A DNA stretch of 64,000 nucleotides from Modicisalibacter ilicicola DSM 19980 (GCF_900128925.1 NZ_FQUJ01000014.1:1-64000), one strand, 5' to 3'; shown: positions 37,416 through 47,323, numbered from the stretch's first letter. Program-made: numbers and translations. The notes: generated by a model from the sequence alone, not told the origin.

Positions 37416-38767
37416 CGTCGACCCAGGACAGGCTGCTGCCCGCGGGCATCACCTTCGCCTCGATGACCCGGCGAATCAGCGACCTGGTGCTGGAAGAGCG
37501 TGCGCCCCTGGGGTGGTGGATCGGCGTGGTGATCTGCGCGGCCCTGACCCTGCTGTTGGTGGGGGCACTGTCGGTGCTGTTCAGCGTCGGCGTGGGCATC
37601 TTCGGCATCACCATTCCGGTAGCCTGGGGCATGCCGATCCTCAACACCGTCTGGTGGATCGGCATCGCCCACGCCGGCACCCTGATCTCCGCGGTGCTCT
37701 TGATCACCCGCCAACCCTGGCGAGCCGGCATCAACCGCTTTGCCGAAGCCATGGCGATGTTCGCCATCGTCTGCGCCGGCATCTATCCGATCATGCACCT
37801 GGGCCGCCCCCAGTTCTTCTACTACCTGCTGCCCTACCCCGACACCATGGGGCTCTGGCCCCAGTGGCGCAGCCCCCTGGTGTGGGACTTCTTCGCCATC
37901 TTCACCTACCTGGTGTTTACCGCGAGCTTTCTCTACATGAGCCTGCTGCCGGACCTGGCGACGCTGAGGGATCGCGCCCGGGGGTGGAGGGCCAGGGCCT
38001 ACGGCATCCTGGCGATAGGCTGGCGAGGCAGCGCCGCTCACTGGGAACGCTACGAGAAGGCCAACATGATCATGGCTGCCCTGGCCACCCCCATCGTGGT
38101 GACGGTGACCGGCATCATCTCACTGGATCTGGCGGTGTCCGTCGTGCCGGGCTTTCACTTCACCATCTTCCCGCCCTACTTCGTCGCCGGGGCGCTGTTC
38201 TCGGGGTTCTCCACCGTGGCGCTGCTGGCCGTGGTGCTGCGCAGCCTGTTCAACCTCGAGGATCTGGTCACCCGGGTGCACCTGGACTACCTGGGCCGCA
38301 TGATGCTGCTGTTCGCGCTGATCGTCGCCTACGCCTACGGTCAGGAGATCTTCACCGCCTTCTACACCGGGGAGGACTACTACCGCACCGTCTATTTCGA
38401 TCGCTGGACCGGCCCCTACGCGCCGATCTGGTGGAGCATGATCGTCTGCAACGTGGTGCTCACCCAGCTGTTGTGGTTCAGGCGCATCCGCCGCTCGCCG
38501 ATCGCCATGCTGTGTCTGGCGATCACCAGCAACCTGGGCATGTGGCTGGAGCGCTTCCAGATCGTCTTCACCTCGACCCATGCGGATTACATGCCATCGA
38601 ACTGGGACACCATCTGGCCCACCGGCTGGGACTGGGCGGCCTACCTGGGCTCCCTGGGGCTGTTCGGCCTGCTGCTGCTGGTGTTCGTCAAGCTGACGCC
38701 CCTGATCTCGCTGCACGACATGCGCGCCCTGATCGCCAGTCGCCAGCAAGAGGAGGGGGACTCATGA
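37412..38767 (+). CDS. actC: Alternative Complex III subunit ActC, NrfD-like quinol-binding membrane protein
   Basis: A 451-residue protein with about ten membrane helices of the NrfD/PsrC type, the likely quinol oxidation site. Conserved segments are WWIGIAHAGTLISAVL, ICAGIYPIMHLGRPQFFYYLLPYPDTMGLWPQWRSPLVWDFFAI, and the late WLERFQIVFTS. It starts in an ATGA overlap with actB. A homologous subunit, actF, lies 2.4 kb downstream, so the complex has the standard pair. Confidence 0.92.
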   Translation: MTSTQDRLLPAGITFASMTRRISDLVLEERAPLGWWIGVVICAALTLLLVGALSVLFSVGVGIFGITIPVAWGMPILNTVWWIGIAHAGTLISAVLLITRQPWRAGINRFAEAMAMFAIVCAGIYPIMHLGRPQFFYYLLPYPDTMGLWPQWRSPLVWDFFAIFTYLVFTASFLYMSLLPDLATLRDRARGWRARAYGILAIGWRGSAAHWERYEKANMIMAALATPIVVTVTGIISLDLAVSVVPGFHFTIFPPYFVAGALFSGFSTVALLAVVLRSLFNLEDLVTRVHLDYLGRMMLLFALIVAYAYGQEIFTAFYTGEDYYRTVYFDRWTGPYAPIWWSMIVCNVVLTQLLWFRRIRRSPIAMLCLAITSNLGMWLERFQIVFTSTHADYMPSNWDTIWPTGWDWAAYLGSLGLFGLLLLVFVKLTPLISLHDMRALIASRQQEEGDS

Positions 38768-39300
38768 GCAACCCGGATCTCTATGGCGTGCTGGGGCGCT
38801 TCGAGCATCCCGATGCTCTGCTCGAGGCCATCGCCGAGCTGCGCAAGGCGGGTCATTCGCGACTCGAGGCCTTCTCTCCCTACCCGGTGGAGGGGCTGAG
38901 TCGAGCCCTGGGGGAGCGCTCCCGCTGGCTGACCGTCGCAGCGCTGGTGGGCGCCCTGCTCACCGCGCTGGCCACCTACGGAATGATCTGGTACAGCGCG
39001 GTGATCGACTATCCCTACGTGGTGGGCGGCAAGCCGCTGCATAGCTGGCCACCCTTTCTGCTGCTCGCCTTCGTGCTGGCGATCCTCGCCGCCGTGCTGG
39101 TGGCGCTGGTCGGCATGCTGATGGGCAACCGGCTGCCGCGCCTCTACCACCCCGCCTTCAACGTGGCGGCGTTCTCCCGCGCCTCGGACGATGGCTTCTT
39201 CATCCTGATCCGCCTCGAAAGAAACCCGGAAGACGTGGAGCGACTGCGCCGGCGCCTCGACGATCTGCACGCCCTGGATATCCAGGAGGTGCCGGCATGA
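38764..39300 (+). CDS. actD: Alternative Complex III subunit ActD
   Basis: A 178-residue protein with a short N-terminal cytosolic region (YGVLGRFEHPDALLEAIAELRKAGH), two membrane helices (about 55-80 and 98-120) and a cytosolic tail that reads RLYHPAFNV then DDGFFILIRLE. This is the DUF3341 layout. ATGA overlaps join it to actC before it and actE after it. It has no cofactor site; in the complex it packs between ActC and ActF. Confidence 0.9.
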   Translation: MSNPDLYGVLGRFEHPDALLEAIAELRKAGHSRLEAFSPYPVEGLSRALGERSRWLTVAALVGALLTALATYGMIWYSAVIDYPYVVGGKPLHSWPPFLLLAFVLAILAAVLVALVGMLMGNRLPRLYHPAFNVAAFSRASDDGFFILIRLERNPEDVERLRRRLDDLHALDIQEVPA

Positions 39301-39851
39301 GCCGTCTCGCTGCCCTGGTCATGGCTGCGCTGGGAGTTGCTATTGCCGGCTGCGATCAGCCGGAGATGCGTTTTCAGCCCAAATACAGCACCTATGACGA
39401 GGCCGCTCGATGGCCGGACAACCAAGCCGCGCGCCAGCCCGTGGCCGGCACCGTGGCGCGGGATCAGCGCCTCGAGCCCCTGGCACGGACGCTGCCCGTG
39501 GCGCTTGACCGCCGGCTGCTGGATCGGGGGCAGGAACGCTACGAGATCTTCTGCTCGCCCTGTCACGCGGCCAGCGGCTACGGCAACGGCATGGTGGTGC
39601 AGCGCGGCTTCCCCGCCCCGCCCTCGTTGCATAGCGAGCGGCTGCGTGACGCACCGCTACGGCATTTCGTCGACGTCATCACCGAGGGCTTCGGGGTGAT
39701 GTATTCCTATCGCGACCGGGTGCCGATGGAAGATCGCTGGGCCATCGCCGCCTACCTTCGTGCCCTGCAGCTTTCCCAGCAGATCCCTTACGATACCCTG
39801 AGCGCTGCCCAGCATAGCCGTCTGGAGACGGACACTCGGGAGGCGCCCTGA
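39297..39851 (+). CDS. actE: Alternative Complex III subunit ActE, monoheme cytochrome c lipoprotein
   Basis: A 184-residue protein with a lipobox (AIAGC, lipid Cys19) and one heme site C86-x-x-C-H90 (CSPCH). The surrounding YEIFCSPCHAASGYGNGMVVQRGFP is typical of ActE. It is probably anchored on the outer face of the membrane and passes electrons to the oxidase subunit II cytochrome domain. It shares the ATGA overlap with actD, and actF begins on its last base. Confidence 0.92.
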   Translation: MSRLAALVMAALGVAIAGCDQPEMRFQPKYSTYDEAARWPDNQAARQPVAGTVARDQRLEPLARTLPVALDRRLLDRGQERYEIFCSPCHAASGYGNGMVVQRGFPAPPSLHSERLRDAPLRHFVDVITEGFGVMYSYRDRVPMEDRWAIAAYLRALQLSQQIPYDTLSAAQHSRLETDTREAP

Positions 39852-40948
39852 TGTCGCGAAGCGTGCTGATCCTCGTTCTCGGCCTGGCCCTGGGGCTGTG
39901 CCTGATCGGCGGCTTCTTCGATCCCCAGGGGCTGGCCCAGGCCTGGCTGGCGGCCTGGCTGACGCTGGGCTTCCTGTCCCTTGGCACCATGGCACTGCTG
40001 ATGGTGCATGGGCTGACCGGCGGCGCCTGGGGCAATGAAAGCAAGCACCTTTGGAAAGCCCTGGCCGCCGCCACGCCGCTGCTGGCGCTGGCGCTATTGC
40101 CCTTGCTGCTGTTCCTCGGTGGGCTCTTTCCCTGGATGGCACCGGCAGAGACGCTGCCCGAGGTGGTACGGCACAAGCAGTTCTATCTCAACGCGCCCTT
40201 CTTCATTGGACGCACCCTCTTCTATCTGACCGCCTGGTGCCTGCTCGCCTGGTGGCTCGTCCGCCCCAGCCCGGCACGGCGCTGGCATGCGCCGGGGCTG
40301 ATCCTCTGGGCGCTGACGGTGACCTTCTTCAGCTACGACTGGATCATGTCCCTGGAGCCCAGGTTCTATTCCGACATCTTCGGCATCGAGCGCATGGTGT
40401 TCGGAGTCGGCGGCGCCATGGCCTTGGGCCTGGCCCTGGGCGCCAAGCCCTTGCGCAGCGGGGTGCGCCTGGACCTGGCCAATCTCTGGCTGGCCACCCT
40501 GCTGGGCTGGGCCTTCGTCAATTTCGCCCAGTTGATCATCATCTGGTCCGGCAACATGCCGGACGAGATTCTCTGGTATCTACAACGCGGCGCGGGAGCC
40601 TGGGGCTGGGTAGGCCGCGCGAGCGTGCTGCTGTTCCTGGTGATCCCCTTCGCCATGCTGCTGCCGACCCAGGCCAAGCGTCGCGCCGGCTGGCTGCGGG
40701 CGGCAGCGCTGATCACCCTGACGGGCTACCTGCTGCATAGCCAGTGGCTGATCTGGCCCTCGCTGCCTGCCACCGCCTGGGCCTGGCTCCTGACGCCGGC
40801 GGCCGTTGTCGCGCTGGTCGCGTTCTGCCTGCTGGGGCTGGGGGCGAGCCATCGACAGGCCCTTTTCGCCCCCGCCCGGCAAGCCAGCCAAGGCGCCGAT
40901 GAAGCGACGCTGTCCGTTCGCCAGGAGGTGCGCCATGAGAACCCATGA
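39851..40948 (+). CDS. actF: Alternative Complex III subunit ActF, NrfD-like membrane protein
   Basis: A 365-residue polytopic protein with around ten hydrophobic segments, shorter than ActC. LPEVVRHKQFYLNAPFFIGRTLFYLTAW and TFFSYDWIMSLEPRFYSDIFGIE are typical of ActF (DUF2308-like). It forms the second proton-translocating module in models of the complex. Its 3' end overlaps the next gene by 14 bases. Confidence 0.9.
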   Translation: MSRSVLILVLGLALGLCLIGGFFDPQGLAQAWLAAWLTLGFLSLGTMALLMVHGLTGGAWGNESKHLWKALAAATPLLALALLPLLLFLGGLFPWMAPAETLPEVVRHKQFYLNAPFFIGRTLFYLTAWCLLAWWLVRPSPARRWHAPGLILWALTVTFFSYDWIMSLEPRFYSDIFGIERMVFGVGGAMALGLALGAKPLRSGVRLDLANLWLATLLGWAFVNFAQLIIIWSGNMPDEILWYLQRGAGAWGWVGRASVLLFLVIPFAMLLPTQAKRRAGWLRAAALITLTGYLLHSQWLIWPSLPATAWAWLLTPAAVVALVAFCLLGLGASHRQALFAPARQASQGADEATLSVRQEVRHENP

Positions 40949-41375
40949 GCATCACGAGCTTTCGGACACGCCGGAAGGCAAACCGCAGAACCCTGGCCAG
41001 GGCGAAGGAGCGGATCGGGGTTTCGAGCACCGGGATCTCTCTTCTTCCACGCTGGTGAAGGCCATCCTCTTCATGGTGGGCTTCGTGCCGCTATGCCTGC
41101 TGCTGCTATGGGGGCTGATGAACACGGTCTGGCAGGAGCCCGCGCGGCCGCCGAGTCCCTTCGACAGCCCTCAGATACGAACGCCGCCGCCTCGCCTGCA
41201 GACAAGCCCGGTGCAGGACTACACGATCTTTCGCGAACGGATGGCACGCCACCTGAATACCTACGGCTGGGTCGATCGAGAGGCCGGCACGGTACGGGTG
41301 CCCATTGCGGTGGCCAAGGAGCGTCTGCTGGAGCAGGGCTTGCCGAAGCAGGATCAACCCAAGGAGGGGCAATGA
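40935..41375 (+). CDS. Small membrane protein in the actG position
   Basis: A 146-residue protein with a His/Glu-rich N-terminus, one membrane helix (about 43-66) and a periplasmic tail with the segment YGWVDREAGTVRVPIAVAKERLLEQGLP. Strong AGGAGGTG lies before the ATG at 40935. It sits exactly where Rhodothermus has actG, between actF and the Sco gene, but the sequence resembles small proteins of caa3 operons as much as ActG. It may help assembly or dock the ACIII and oxidase. No catalytic motif is seen. Confidence 0.7.
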   Translation: MRTHEHHELSDTPEGKPQNPGQGEGADRGFEHRDLSSSTLVKAILFMVGFVPLCLLLLWGLMNTVWQEPARPPSPFDSPQIRTPPPRLQTSPVQDYTIFRERMARHLNTYGWVDREAGTVRVPIAVAKERLLEQGLPKQDQPKEGQ

Positions 41376-42163
41376 ACTGGAAGGCGAGCCTCGGGCTCAC
41401 GGTGGCCGGCATGCTGTGGCTGGCGATGCCGGCCTGGGGCCAGACCCCGGCCCAGCAGGAGGCGATTCTCGACCGGGTGGATTACGAGCAGCGCATCGGT
41501 AATCGGCTGCCGGGAGCGCTGCGTTTTCGAGACGCGAACGGCGAACTCGTGGACATCGCCTCCCTGACCGCGGGCAAGCCGACGGTGCTTGGCCTGGCCT
41601 GGTACAACTGCCCCATGCTGTGCCCGATGCTGCTCGATCGCCTCGCCGATACCACGCAGACGTTGCCCTTCGATCAGGACGACTACCGGGTAGTGATCGT
41701 CAGCATCGCCCCGGACGAAGGGCCCGAGGATGCCGATCGCCTGGGTCGTGAATTGCGCAATCGTCACGGCGGGGTGATCGACAACTGGCACTTTCTCAGC
41801 GGCAAGAAGCCGGCCATCGATGCGCTGGCCGAGGCGGCGGGGTTTCGCTATGCCTATGATCCCGAATCCGGCAACTACGCCCACCCGGCCGGGGTGGTCG
41901 TTGCCTCGGGGGGCGGACGCATCACCCATTACCTGCTGGGCATGCGCCCCCAGGCACCGGACCTGAAGCTGGCCCTGGTGGAGAGCAGCACGGGGGAGTT
42001 GGGCAGCCCGCTGCAGAAGGTCCTGGTGCGCTGTTACCGATTCGATCCCGCCACCGGCCAATATACGCTGGCAGTAACGCGGCTGCTGCAGGTCGCCGGC
42101 GTGACCACGGTGCTGCTGATGCTGCTGGCAGTGCTGTGGATGCGCAGGAGGCAAGTCGCATGA
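41372..42163 (+). CDS. SCO1/SenC/PrrC-type copper chaperone
   Basis: A 263-residue thioredoxin-fold protein with a Sec signal (cleaved about residue 23), the copper motif C80-x-x-x-C84 (CPMLC), a distant His in RITHYLLG, and a C-terminal membrane helix before RRRQVA. It delivers copper to the CuA centre of subunit II, encoded directly downstream. The start overlaps the stop of the upstream gene (ATGA). Confidence 0.93.
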   Translation: MNWKASLGLTVAGMLWLAMPAWGQTPAQQEAILDRVDYEQRIGNRLPGALRFRDANGELVDIASLTAGKPTVLGLAWYNCPMLCPMLLDRLADTTQTLPFDQDDYRVVIVSIAPDEGPEDADRLGRELRNRHGGVIDNWHFLSGKKPAIDALAEAAGFRYAYDPESGNYAHPAGVVVASGGGRITHYLLGMRPQAPDLKLALVESSTGELGSPLQKVLVRCYRFDPATGQYTLAVTRLLQVAGVTTVLLMLLAVLWMRRRQVA

Positions 42164-43203
42164 GCGCGCAGAAAGGCTATCTACCGGACACCGAGGAAGG
42201 CTTGCGCTTCTTTCCCGAACAAGCCTCCACCTTCGCCGGGGACCTGGACTTTCTCTTCATCGGCCTGGTAGCCGTGTGTGCCGTCATGACGCTGCTGGTG
42301 TTCGGCCTGATCGTGGCCTTCACCTACCGCTATCACGCCAGCCGACAGAAGCCCCGCGAGGCCTTGCCCAGCGCCCGGACCAGCCATCGCATCGAGCTGA
42401 GCGTATTGGGTGCCATGTTCGTTATCTTCATGGGGCTCTTCGCCTGGTCCACGCATCTGTATCTCGACCTCTACCGCGGACCGGAAGCCGCCATGACCAT
42501 CAACGTGGTGGGCAAGCAGTGGATGTGGAAGGTGCAGCACCCCGATGGGGTACGGGAGATCAACACCCTGCATGTCCCCGTCGGGGAAACCATCGAATTG
42601 CGCCTGACCTCGGAAGACGTCATCCACAGCTTCTACATTCCGGATTATCGCATCAAGCACGACGCGGTGCCGGGCACCTACCGCAAGTTATGGTTCGAGG
42701 CCACGAAGCCCGGGCAATACCGCCTGTTCTGCGCAGAGTACTGCGGTAGCTACCATTCCCGGATGCGCGGCAAGATCATCGCCCTGGACCCCGCAGATTA
42801 TCAACGCTGGCTGGACGACCAGGGAGAACGGGAAACGCCGGAAGTGCGTGGCGCCAGCCTGTTTCGCAGCTATGGCTGCAGCGGCTGTCACCTGGGCAGC
42901 TCGAACGTGCGCGCACCGAGCCTCGCCGGTGTCTACGGACGACCGGTGCCCCTGGCCAGCGGCGGCACGGTGATGGCGGACGAGGCCTATCTGCGCGACT
43001 CCATCCTGCAACCGCAAAAGCACGTGGTGGCCGGCTTCTCGCCGATCATGCCGAGCTATTCGGGGCAAATCGACGAGGGCGAGATTCTCTCGATCATCGC
43101 CTACCTGCAATCCCTGGAGCCGGAGGATCAGGCGCTGAATCCCTCCGACACGACCCGAGGCAGCGCGATGCCGGAAGGGACGGCGCAAGGAGAGTCACCA
43201 TGA
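42160..43203 (+). CDS. coxB: caa3 oxidase subunit II with fused cytochrome c domain
   Basis: A 347-residue subunit. Two N-terminal membrane helices (about 29-52 and 76-98), a cupredoxin domain with the CuA ligands Cys191, Cys195, His199, Met202 in [12 protein letters not shown], then a C-terminal cytochrome c domain with C240-x-x-C-H244 and the axial Met in IMPSY. This is the caa3 class. ATGA overlaps join it to the Sco gene and to subunit I. Confidence 0.95.
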   Translation: MSAQKGYLPDTEEGLRFFPEQASTFAGDLDFLFIGLVAVCAVMTLLVFGLIVAFTYRYHASRQKPREALPSARTSHRIELSVLGAMFVIFMGLFAWSTHLYLDLYRGPEAAMTINVVGKQWMWKVQHPDGVREINTLHVPVGETIELRLTSEDVIHSFYIPDYRIKHDAVPGTYRKLWFEATKPGQYRLFCAEYCGSYHSRMRGKIIALDPADYQRWLDDQGERETPEVRGASLFRSYGCSGCHLGSSNVRAPSLAGVYGRPVPLASGGTVMADEAYLRDSILQPQKHVVAGFSPIMPSYSGQIDEGEILSIIAYLQSLEPEDQALNPSDTTRGSAMPEGTAQGESP

Positions 43204-44828
43204 GCACCCCGTCCTTGGAACAGCGCTGGCCCCGGGACCACTACCTGAGCGGCGGCTTTCGCCTGCGCGACTGGCTGCTGACCACGGACCACAAGCGCAT
43301 CGGCTGGCTCTACTTCGCCTCCATTACCTTCTTCTTCTTCATCGGCGGCATCGCCGCGCTGCTGATACGCCTGGAACTGATCACGCCCGGGGGGGACCTG
43401 CTCAGCCCGGACACCTACAACCAGATGTTCTCGATGCACGGCATCATCATGGTGTGGTTCTTCCTGATTCCCTCGATTCCCAATACCCTGGGCAACTTCC
43501 TGATCCCCATGATGATCGGTGCCCGGGACCTGGCCTTTCCCAAGCTCAACCTGCTCTCCTGGCATGTCTATACCATCGGCGCCCTCTTCGTCGTGCTCAC
43601 GGTATTGCTCGGCGCGGTGGATACCGGCTGGACCTTCTATACGCCCTACTCCACCCTGTTCACCGAGACCGCGGTGCTGGCCGCGGCCACCGGGGTGTTC
43701 GTGGTGGGCTTCTCGTCCATCCTCACCGGCATCAACTTCATGGTCACCCTGCACAAGATGCGCGCCCCGGGAATGTCCTGGATGCGTCTGCCACTGTTCG
43801 CCTGGGCCACCTACGCCACCAGCCTGATCATGATTCTGGCGACCCCGGTGCTCTCCATCACCCTCCTGCTGATCGCCGTGGAACGGCTCTTCGGCATCGG
43901 CATCTTCGACCCGGCCCTGGGCGGCGATCCCATTCTCTTCCAGCATCTGTTCTGGTTCTATTCCCATCCGGCGGTCTACATCATGATCCTGCCGGGAATG
44001 GGTGTGGTCTCGGAACTCATCACCTGTTTCGCTCGCAACAGCGTATTCGGCTACAAGAGCATGGTCATTTCGATCATGGCGATCGCCCTGTTCGGCTTCC
44101 TGGTGTGGGGTCATCACATGTTCGTCGCCGGTCAGAGCATGTACGCCGGGGTGATGTTCTCGCTGTTCTCCTTCCTGGTGGCACTGCCTTCCGCCATCAA
44201 GACCTTCAACTGGACCGCCACGCTCTATCGGGGCCGGATCCTGCTCACCGCACCGATGCTCTACGCGTTCTCCTTCATCGGACTGTTCACCATCGGCGGG
44301 CTGACCGGCATCATTCTGGCGGCCATGGCCATCGACGTGCACGTTCACGACACCTACTTCGTGGTGGCACATTTCCACTACATCATGGTCGGCGGCATGG
44401 TCACCGCCTACCTCGGCGGCGTGCATTTCTGGTGGCCGAAGATGACCGGCAGGATGTTCTCGGAACTCTGGTCCAAGGTCGCCGCCCTGGCGCTGTTCAT
44501 CGGTTTCAACCTGACCTTCTTCCCCCAGTTCATCCTCGGTTACCTGGGCATGCCCCGGCGCTACCATGAATATCCGGCGGACTTCCAGCTGCTCAACGTC
44601 ATGTCCTCCCTGGGTGCCGGGGCGCTGGCCATCGGTTACCTGCTGCCACTGGTCTACCTGACCTGGTCGCTGTTCAGGGGCAAGCCCGCCGGGGCCAACC
44701 CCTGGGGCGCCACCGGGCTCGAGTGGCAGACCAGTTCGCCGCCCCCGAAACACAACTTCGTGCAGATTCCCCGGGTATCGGAGCCTCCCTATGCCTACCG
44801 CAACCAAGACCAGGAAACCACTGGGTGA
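43200..44828 (+). CDS. coxA: Cytochrome c oxidase (caa3) subunit I
   Basis: A 542-residue 12-helix heme-copper oxidase core. [15 protein letters not shown] holds a heme a His; [20 protein letters not shown] has the CuB His and the crosslinked His-Tyr region; [10 protein letters not shown] has two further CuB His; [18 protein letters not shown] holds the heme a3 and heme a ligands. This is A-type. Subunit III overlaps its end by 38 bases. Confidence 0.96.
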   Translation: MSTPSLEQRWPRDHYLSGGFRLRDWLLTTDHKRIGWLYFASITFFFFIGGIAALLIRLELITPGGDLLSPDTYNQMFSMHGIIMVWFFLIPSIPNTLGNFLIPMMIGARDLAFPKLNLLSWHVYTIGALFVVLTVLLGAVDTGWTFYTPYSTLFTETAVLAAATGVFVVGFSSILTGINFMVTLHKMRAPGMSWMRLPLFAWATYATSLIMILATPVLSITLLLIAVERLFGIGIFDPALGGDPILFQHLFWFYSHPAVYIMILPGMGVVSELITCFARNSVFGYKSMVISIMAIALFGFLVWGHHMFVAGQSMYAGVMFSLFSFLVALPSAIKTFNWTATLYRGRILLTAPMLYAFSFIGLFTIGGLTGIILAAMAIDVHVHDTYFVVAHFHYIMVGGMVTAYLGGVHFWWPKMTGRMFSELWSKVAALALFIGFNLTFFPQFILGYLGMPRRYHEYPADFQLLNVMSSLGAGALAIGYLLPLVYLTWSLFRGKPAGANPWGATGLEWQTSSPPPKHNFVQIPRVSEPPYAYRNQDQETTG

Positions 44829-45465
44829 CCAGGGCCCGGTGGCCGAGCAGTTCGAGACCATGGGGCAACAGCGCGATGCCAACCGCCTGGGCATGTGGAT
44901 GTTCCTGGGCACGGAGCTTCTGCTGTTCGGCGGGCTGTTCGGTGCGTTCGTGACCTATCGCGTCATCCACGCGGAAGGCTTCGCCGAGGCGGCAGGCCAC
45001 CTCGATCTGACCCTCGGCGCCCTGAACACCGCCCTGCTGCTGACCAGCGGGCTGACCATGGCACTGACGGAGCAGATGTCCAGGGCTGCACGTCCCAAGG
45101 CCACCTTCTGGCTGCTTGTCGCCACCATCGCCATCGGCGCGCTCTTCATCGTTATCAAGGGCCATGAATGGTACAAGGAGTACCAGGAGCAGCTGATGCC
45201 GGTGCTGGGGCTGCCGTTCTCCTACCCGGGCGAGCAGCCGGAGCAGGCCGAACTCTTCTTCAACTTCTATTTCGTGATGACCGGTCTGCATGCGCTGCAC
45301 ATGCTGGTCGGGCTGGGGGTACTGGGCGTGATCGCCACAGTGGCATGGCGCTGGCGCAACCCTCCCCGCATCGCTCGCCAGGTGCAGATAAGCGGGCTTT
45401 ACTGGGCCTTCGTGGATGTCATCTGGGTGATCGTTTTCTCCTTGCTGTATCTGTCGCGAGTCTGA
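44791..45465 (+). CDS. coxC: Cytochrome c oxidase (caa3) subunit III
   Basis: A 224-residue membrane protein with five hydrophobic segments. [20 protein letters not shown] and [16 protein letters not shown] match subunit III of caa3 and ba3-associated oxidases, which lacks the first two helices of the mitochondrial type. The ATG at 44791 has CGGAG upstream and overlaps coxA by 38 bases; an alternative start farther on would cut a conserved segment. Confidence 0.93.
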   Translation: MPTATKTRKPLGDQGPVAEQFETMGQQRDANRLGMWMFLGTELLLFGGLFGAFVTYRVIHAEGFAEAAGHLDLTLGALNTALLLTSGLTMALTEQMSRAARPKATFWLLVATIAIGALFIVIKGHEWYKEYQEQLMPVLGLPFSYPGEQPEQAELFFNFYFVMTGLHALHMLVGLGVLGVIATVAWRWRNPPRIARQVQISGLYWAFVDVIWVIVFSLLYLSRV

Positions 45466-45476
45466 AGGAGTCGCTT

Positions 45477-45740
45477 ATGAGGGTCGTGACCACCCTTTTC
45501 GTTACCTGGCTCTGCCTGCTGGTATTGCTGGGCATTTCCGTCACCAGCGTGGTGATGCTGTCGCTCCCATGGAGCCTGGTGGCCGTCGCCGCCTGTGCGC
45601 TGAGCATGATCCTGCTCATCCTGGTCCTGTTCATGGACCTCAAGCACAGCCGCGGACTGACCCGGGTATACGCCACCGGCGCCACTCTCTGGCTGGCCTT
45701 TCTGATCACCTTGACCCTGGCGGACTACCTGACCCGCTGA
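45477..45740 (+). CDS. Cytochrome c oxidase subunit IV
   Basis: An 87-residue protein with three hydrophobic segments (about 8-28, 32-52, 66-84). The LFMDLKHSRGL linker is typical of bacterial subunit IV (COX4 pro), which stabilises CuB. AAGGAG precedes the ATG at 45477. It is the last gene of the ACIII-caa3 operon; no ctaA, ctaB or ctaG follows. Confidence 0.85.
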   Translation: MRVVTTLFVTWLCLLVLLGISVTSVVMLSLPWSLVAVAACALSMILLILVLFMDLKHSRGLTRVYATGATLWLAFLITLTLADYLTR

Positions 45741-45891
45741 ATGACGGCCTTCTTCGGCAAGGGCCTCTGCGCCATCAGTGCATCCACGCTGGCATTGTGC
45801 TATTTGCGCTTGAAAACGCAGCCTTTCCTTCGAATTGAAATCGCGGGTTTTCGAGAAAATGTCGACACGGCAATTTTCTCGGAACCCCCTC

Positions 45892-46548
45892 ATGAAGAAA
45901 TGGCTCGCCTGTATGCTTCTGGCCGGTCTCCTGGGCTCGGCTGTCACCCCCTCCCTGGCCGATATCGACGCTTCGGAATCACAGGCAACGCCAGGGCTTT
46001 CCACGCTTCAGTCGCTCTGGGAATCTCTCGACGCCCCGGCACGCCCGCTCGATGTGAGCCAGGACGAGCCCTGGGTGTATATCGACCTGCTCAAGCGCGA
46101 GCTCTCCGTCTTTCGGAATGGCGCACGTCTCGAGAGCATTCCCTATCTGGCCTACGGTGCCGCGGGCGCCGAGGAAGTCCGCCTGCGCGGCAGCAAGCAG
46201 ACGCCGACCGGCGTATTCGCCATCCGGCGCATCAATCGGCAAAGCAAGTTCCGCCTGTTCTTCGGCATCGACTACCCGACGCCGCAGGTCGCCCATAGCG
46301 CCTGGGAAGACGGCATCCTGTCCGACGAGCAATATCAGTACTATCTCGATTACCGGGCGCGCTATGGCGTCGCTCCGGCGGACACACCGCTGGGAGGGTA
46401 CATCGGCATCCACGGGCTCGGACGCAGCCCGCTGTGGATCCATCGCAAGCGCGACTGGACCGCCGGCTGCGTCGCGGTCACCAACGACGAGATCCAGGCT
46501 CTCGACAAGTGGCTGGATGTGGGCACGAAGGTGGTGATTCGCGGTTAG
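45892..46548 (+). CDS. L,D-transpeptidase (YkuD domain)
   Basis: A 218-residue periplasmic protein. ATG at 45892 begins a signal peptide cleaved near SLADID; earlier in-frame ATGs are upstream of it. The YkuD domain (about 65-217) has IGIHGLGRSPLW with the catalytic His and DWTAGCVAVTNDE with catalytic Cys193. Such enzymes make 3-3 peptide cross-links or attach proteins to murein. A 150-base gap separates it from coxIV, so it is likely its own unit. Confidence 0.92.
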   Translation: MKKWLACMLLAGLLGSAVTPSLADIDASESQATPGLSTLQSLWESLDAPARPLDVSQDEPWVYIDLLKRELSVFRNGARLESIPYLAYGAAGAEEVRLRGSKQTPTGVFAIRRINRQSKFRLFFGIDYPTPQVAHSAWEDGILSDEQYQYYLDYRARYGVAPADTPLGGYIGIHGLGRSPLWIHRKRDWTAGCVAVTNDEIQALDKWLDVGTKVVIRG

Positions 46549-46555
46549 GTGAACA

Positions 46556-47107
46556 CTATCGTCCGGGGGCGAACACCAGCCGCCCGGGCTCCGTGCGCAG
46601 CGTCATGCCCCGGGCCAGCGCCCGGGTCCCCCAGCCGGCCTCGTCGAGCCGATACACGGGCACGGTCTCCAGCCGCTGGGCCACGAGTCGTGCGGCCATC
46701 TGCGTCACAGGAGTCAGATCGATGGGCATCCAGGGGGCGTTGACACGACTGTCCAGCAGCTGCAACCGACGAATGTAGATGGCCCCCTCTTCGGCGTCGA
46801 AGTAGGGCGTTCCTTCCAGACTCAATTCGATATCTGCAGGAAGCCGTGAGGCCAGCGCACTGAAAGTGGCCTGGCCGGCCACCTCGAGCAGTACGGTGTC
46901 GCGGCCTTCCGGCCCCACCGTGATGTCCGTGGAGTCCAGCGTGAGCGACAGCGGCGATCCCGCGCGCAGCTGCTCGCGGTCGAAATCCGCCACGGCCTTT
47001 TGCAGATGACGCTCCAGCGTGGCCTCGCTTACCGAGGACGACATCATGTTGGCACAGCCGGTCAGCAGCATCAGGCCAGCCAGCAGCACCCTCTTCGACC
47101 AACGCAT
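46556..47107 (-). CDS. DUF1439-like lipoprotein
   Basis: A 183-residue protein with a lipobox (LLTGC) after a short charged and hydrophobic leader; start ATG 47107 chosen because it leads straight into this signal. The mature part reads SVSEATLERHLQKAVADFDREQ and ends with RTEPGRLVFAPGR, like YceB-type DUF1439 proteins, which resemble lipid-binding barrels. The stop is 7 bases from the convergent L,D-transpeptidase stop. Function unknown. Confidence 0.8.
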   Translation of the reverse strand: MRWSKRVLLAGLMLLTGCANMMSSSVSEATLERHLQKAVADFDREQLRAGSPLSLTLDSTDITVGPEGRDTVLLEVAGQATFSALASRLPADIELSLEGTPYFDAEEGAIYIRRLQLLDSRVNAPWMPIDLTPVTQMAARLVAQRLETVPVYRLDEAGWGTRALARGMTLRTEPGRLVFAPGR

Positions 47108-47203
47108 AGTGAATTCCAATCGAGACGGCATGTCCGTGCATCTTGCCTCAGCGTGGGAGGCCAGGCCAGGGGTTACGCAAGCGACGTTATCCGGAAACAA
47201 AAA

Positions 47204-47230
47204 AACCGACCTCGGGGGGGAGAGGTCGGT
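47204..47230 (-). terminator. Rho-independent terminator after the TetR gene
   Basis: On the minus strand ACCGACCTC pairs with GAGGTCGGT around an 8-base loop of mostly C, followed by a run of seven T. It lies about 95 bases after the TetR stop at 47324. On the plus strand the loop is a run of seven G. Confidence 0.88.
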
Positions 47231-47296
47231 AAATAGTGAGGTGTTCGAACGGGACAAATCATCGAACAATTACAAGTTAACCCATAAGTCTTTCTC

Positions 47297-47311
47297 GTAC
47301 AAGTTTTGTAC
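47297..47311. repeat. 15-base palindrome in an AT-rich patch
   Basis: GTACAA and TTGTAC flank GTT. It falls in an unusually AT-rich stretch (about 47240-47325), between the TetR stop and its terminator. It could be an RNA hairpin in the 3' end of the TetR transcript or a DNA site of unknown protein. Confidence 0.5.
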
Positions 47312-47323
47312 AATAGTTTTTAT

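Noticed and set aside
43128-44912. Minus-strand open frame antisense to coxA (594 codons)
   Set aside because: Composition of His, Gly, Gln and Asp repeats is typical of antisense to membrane-protein codons.
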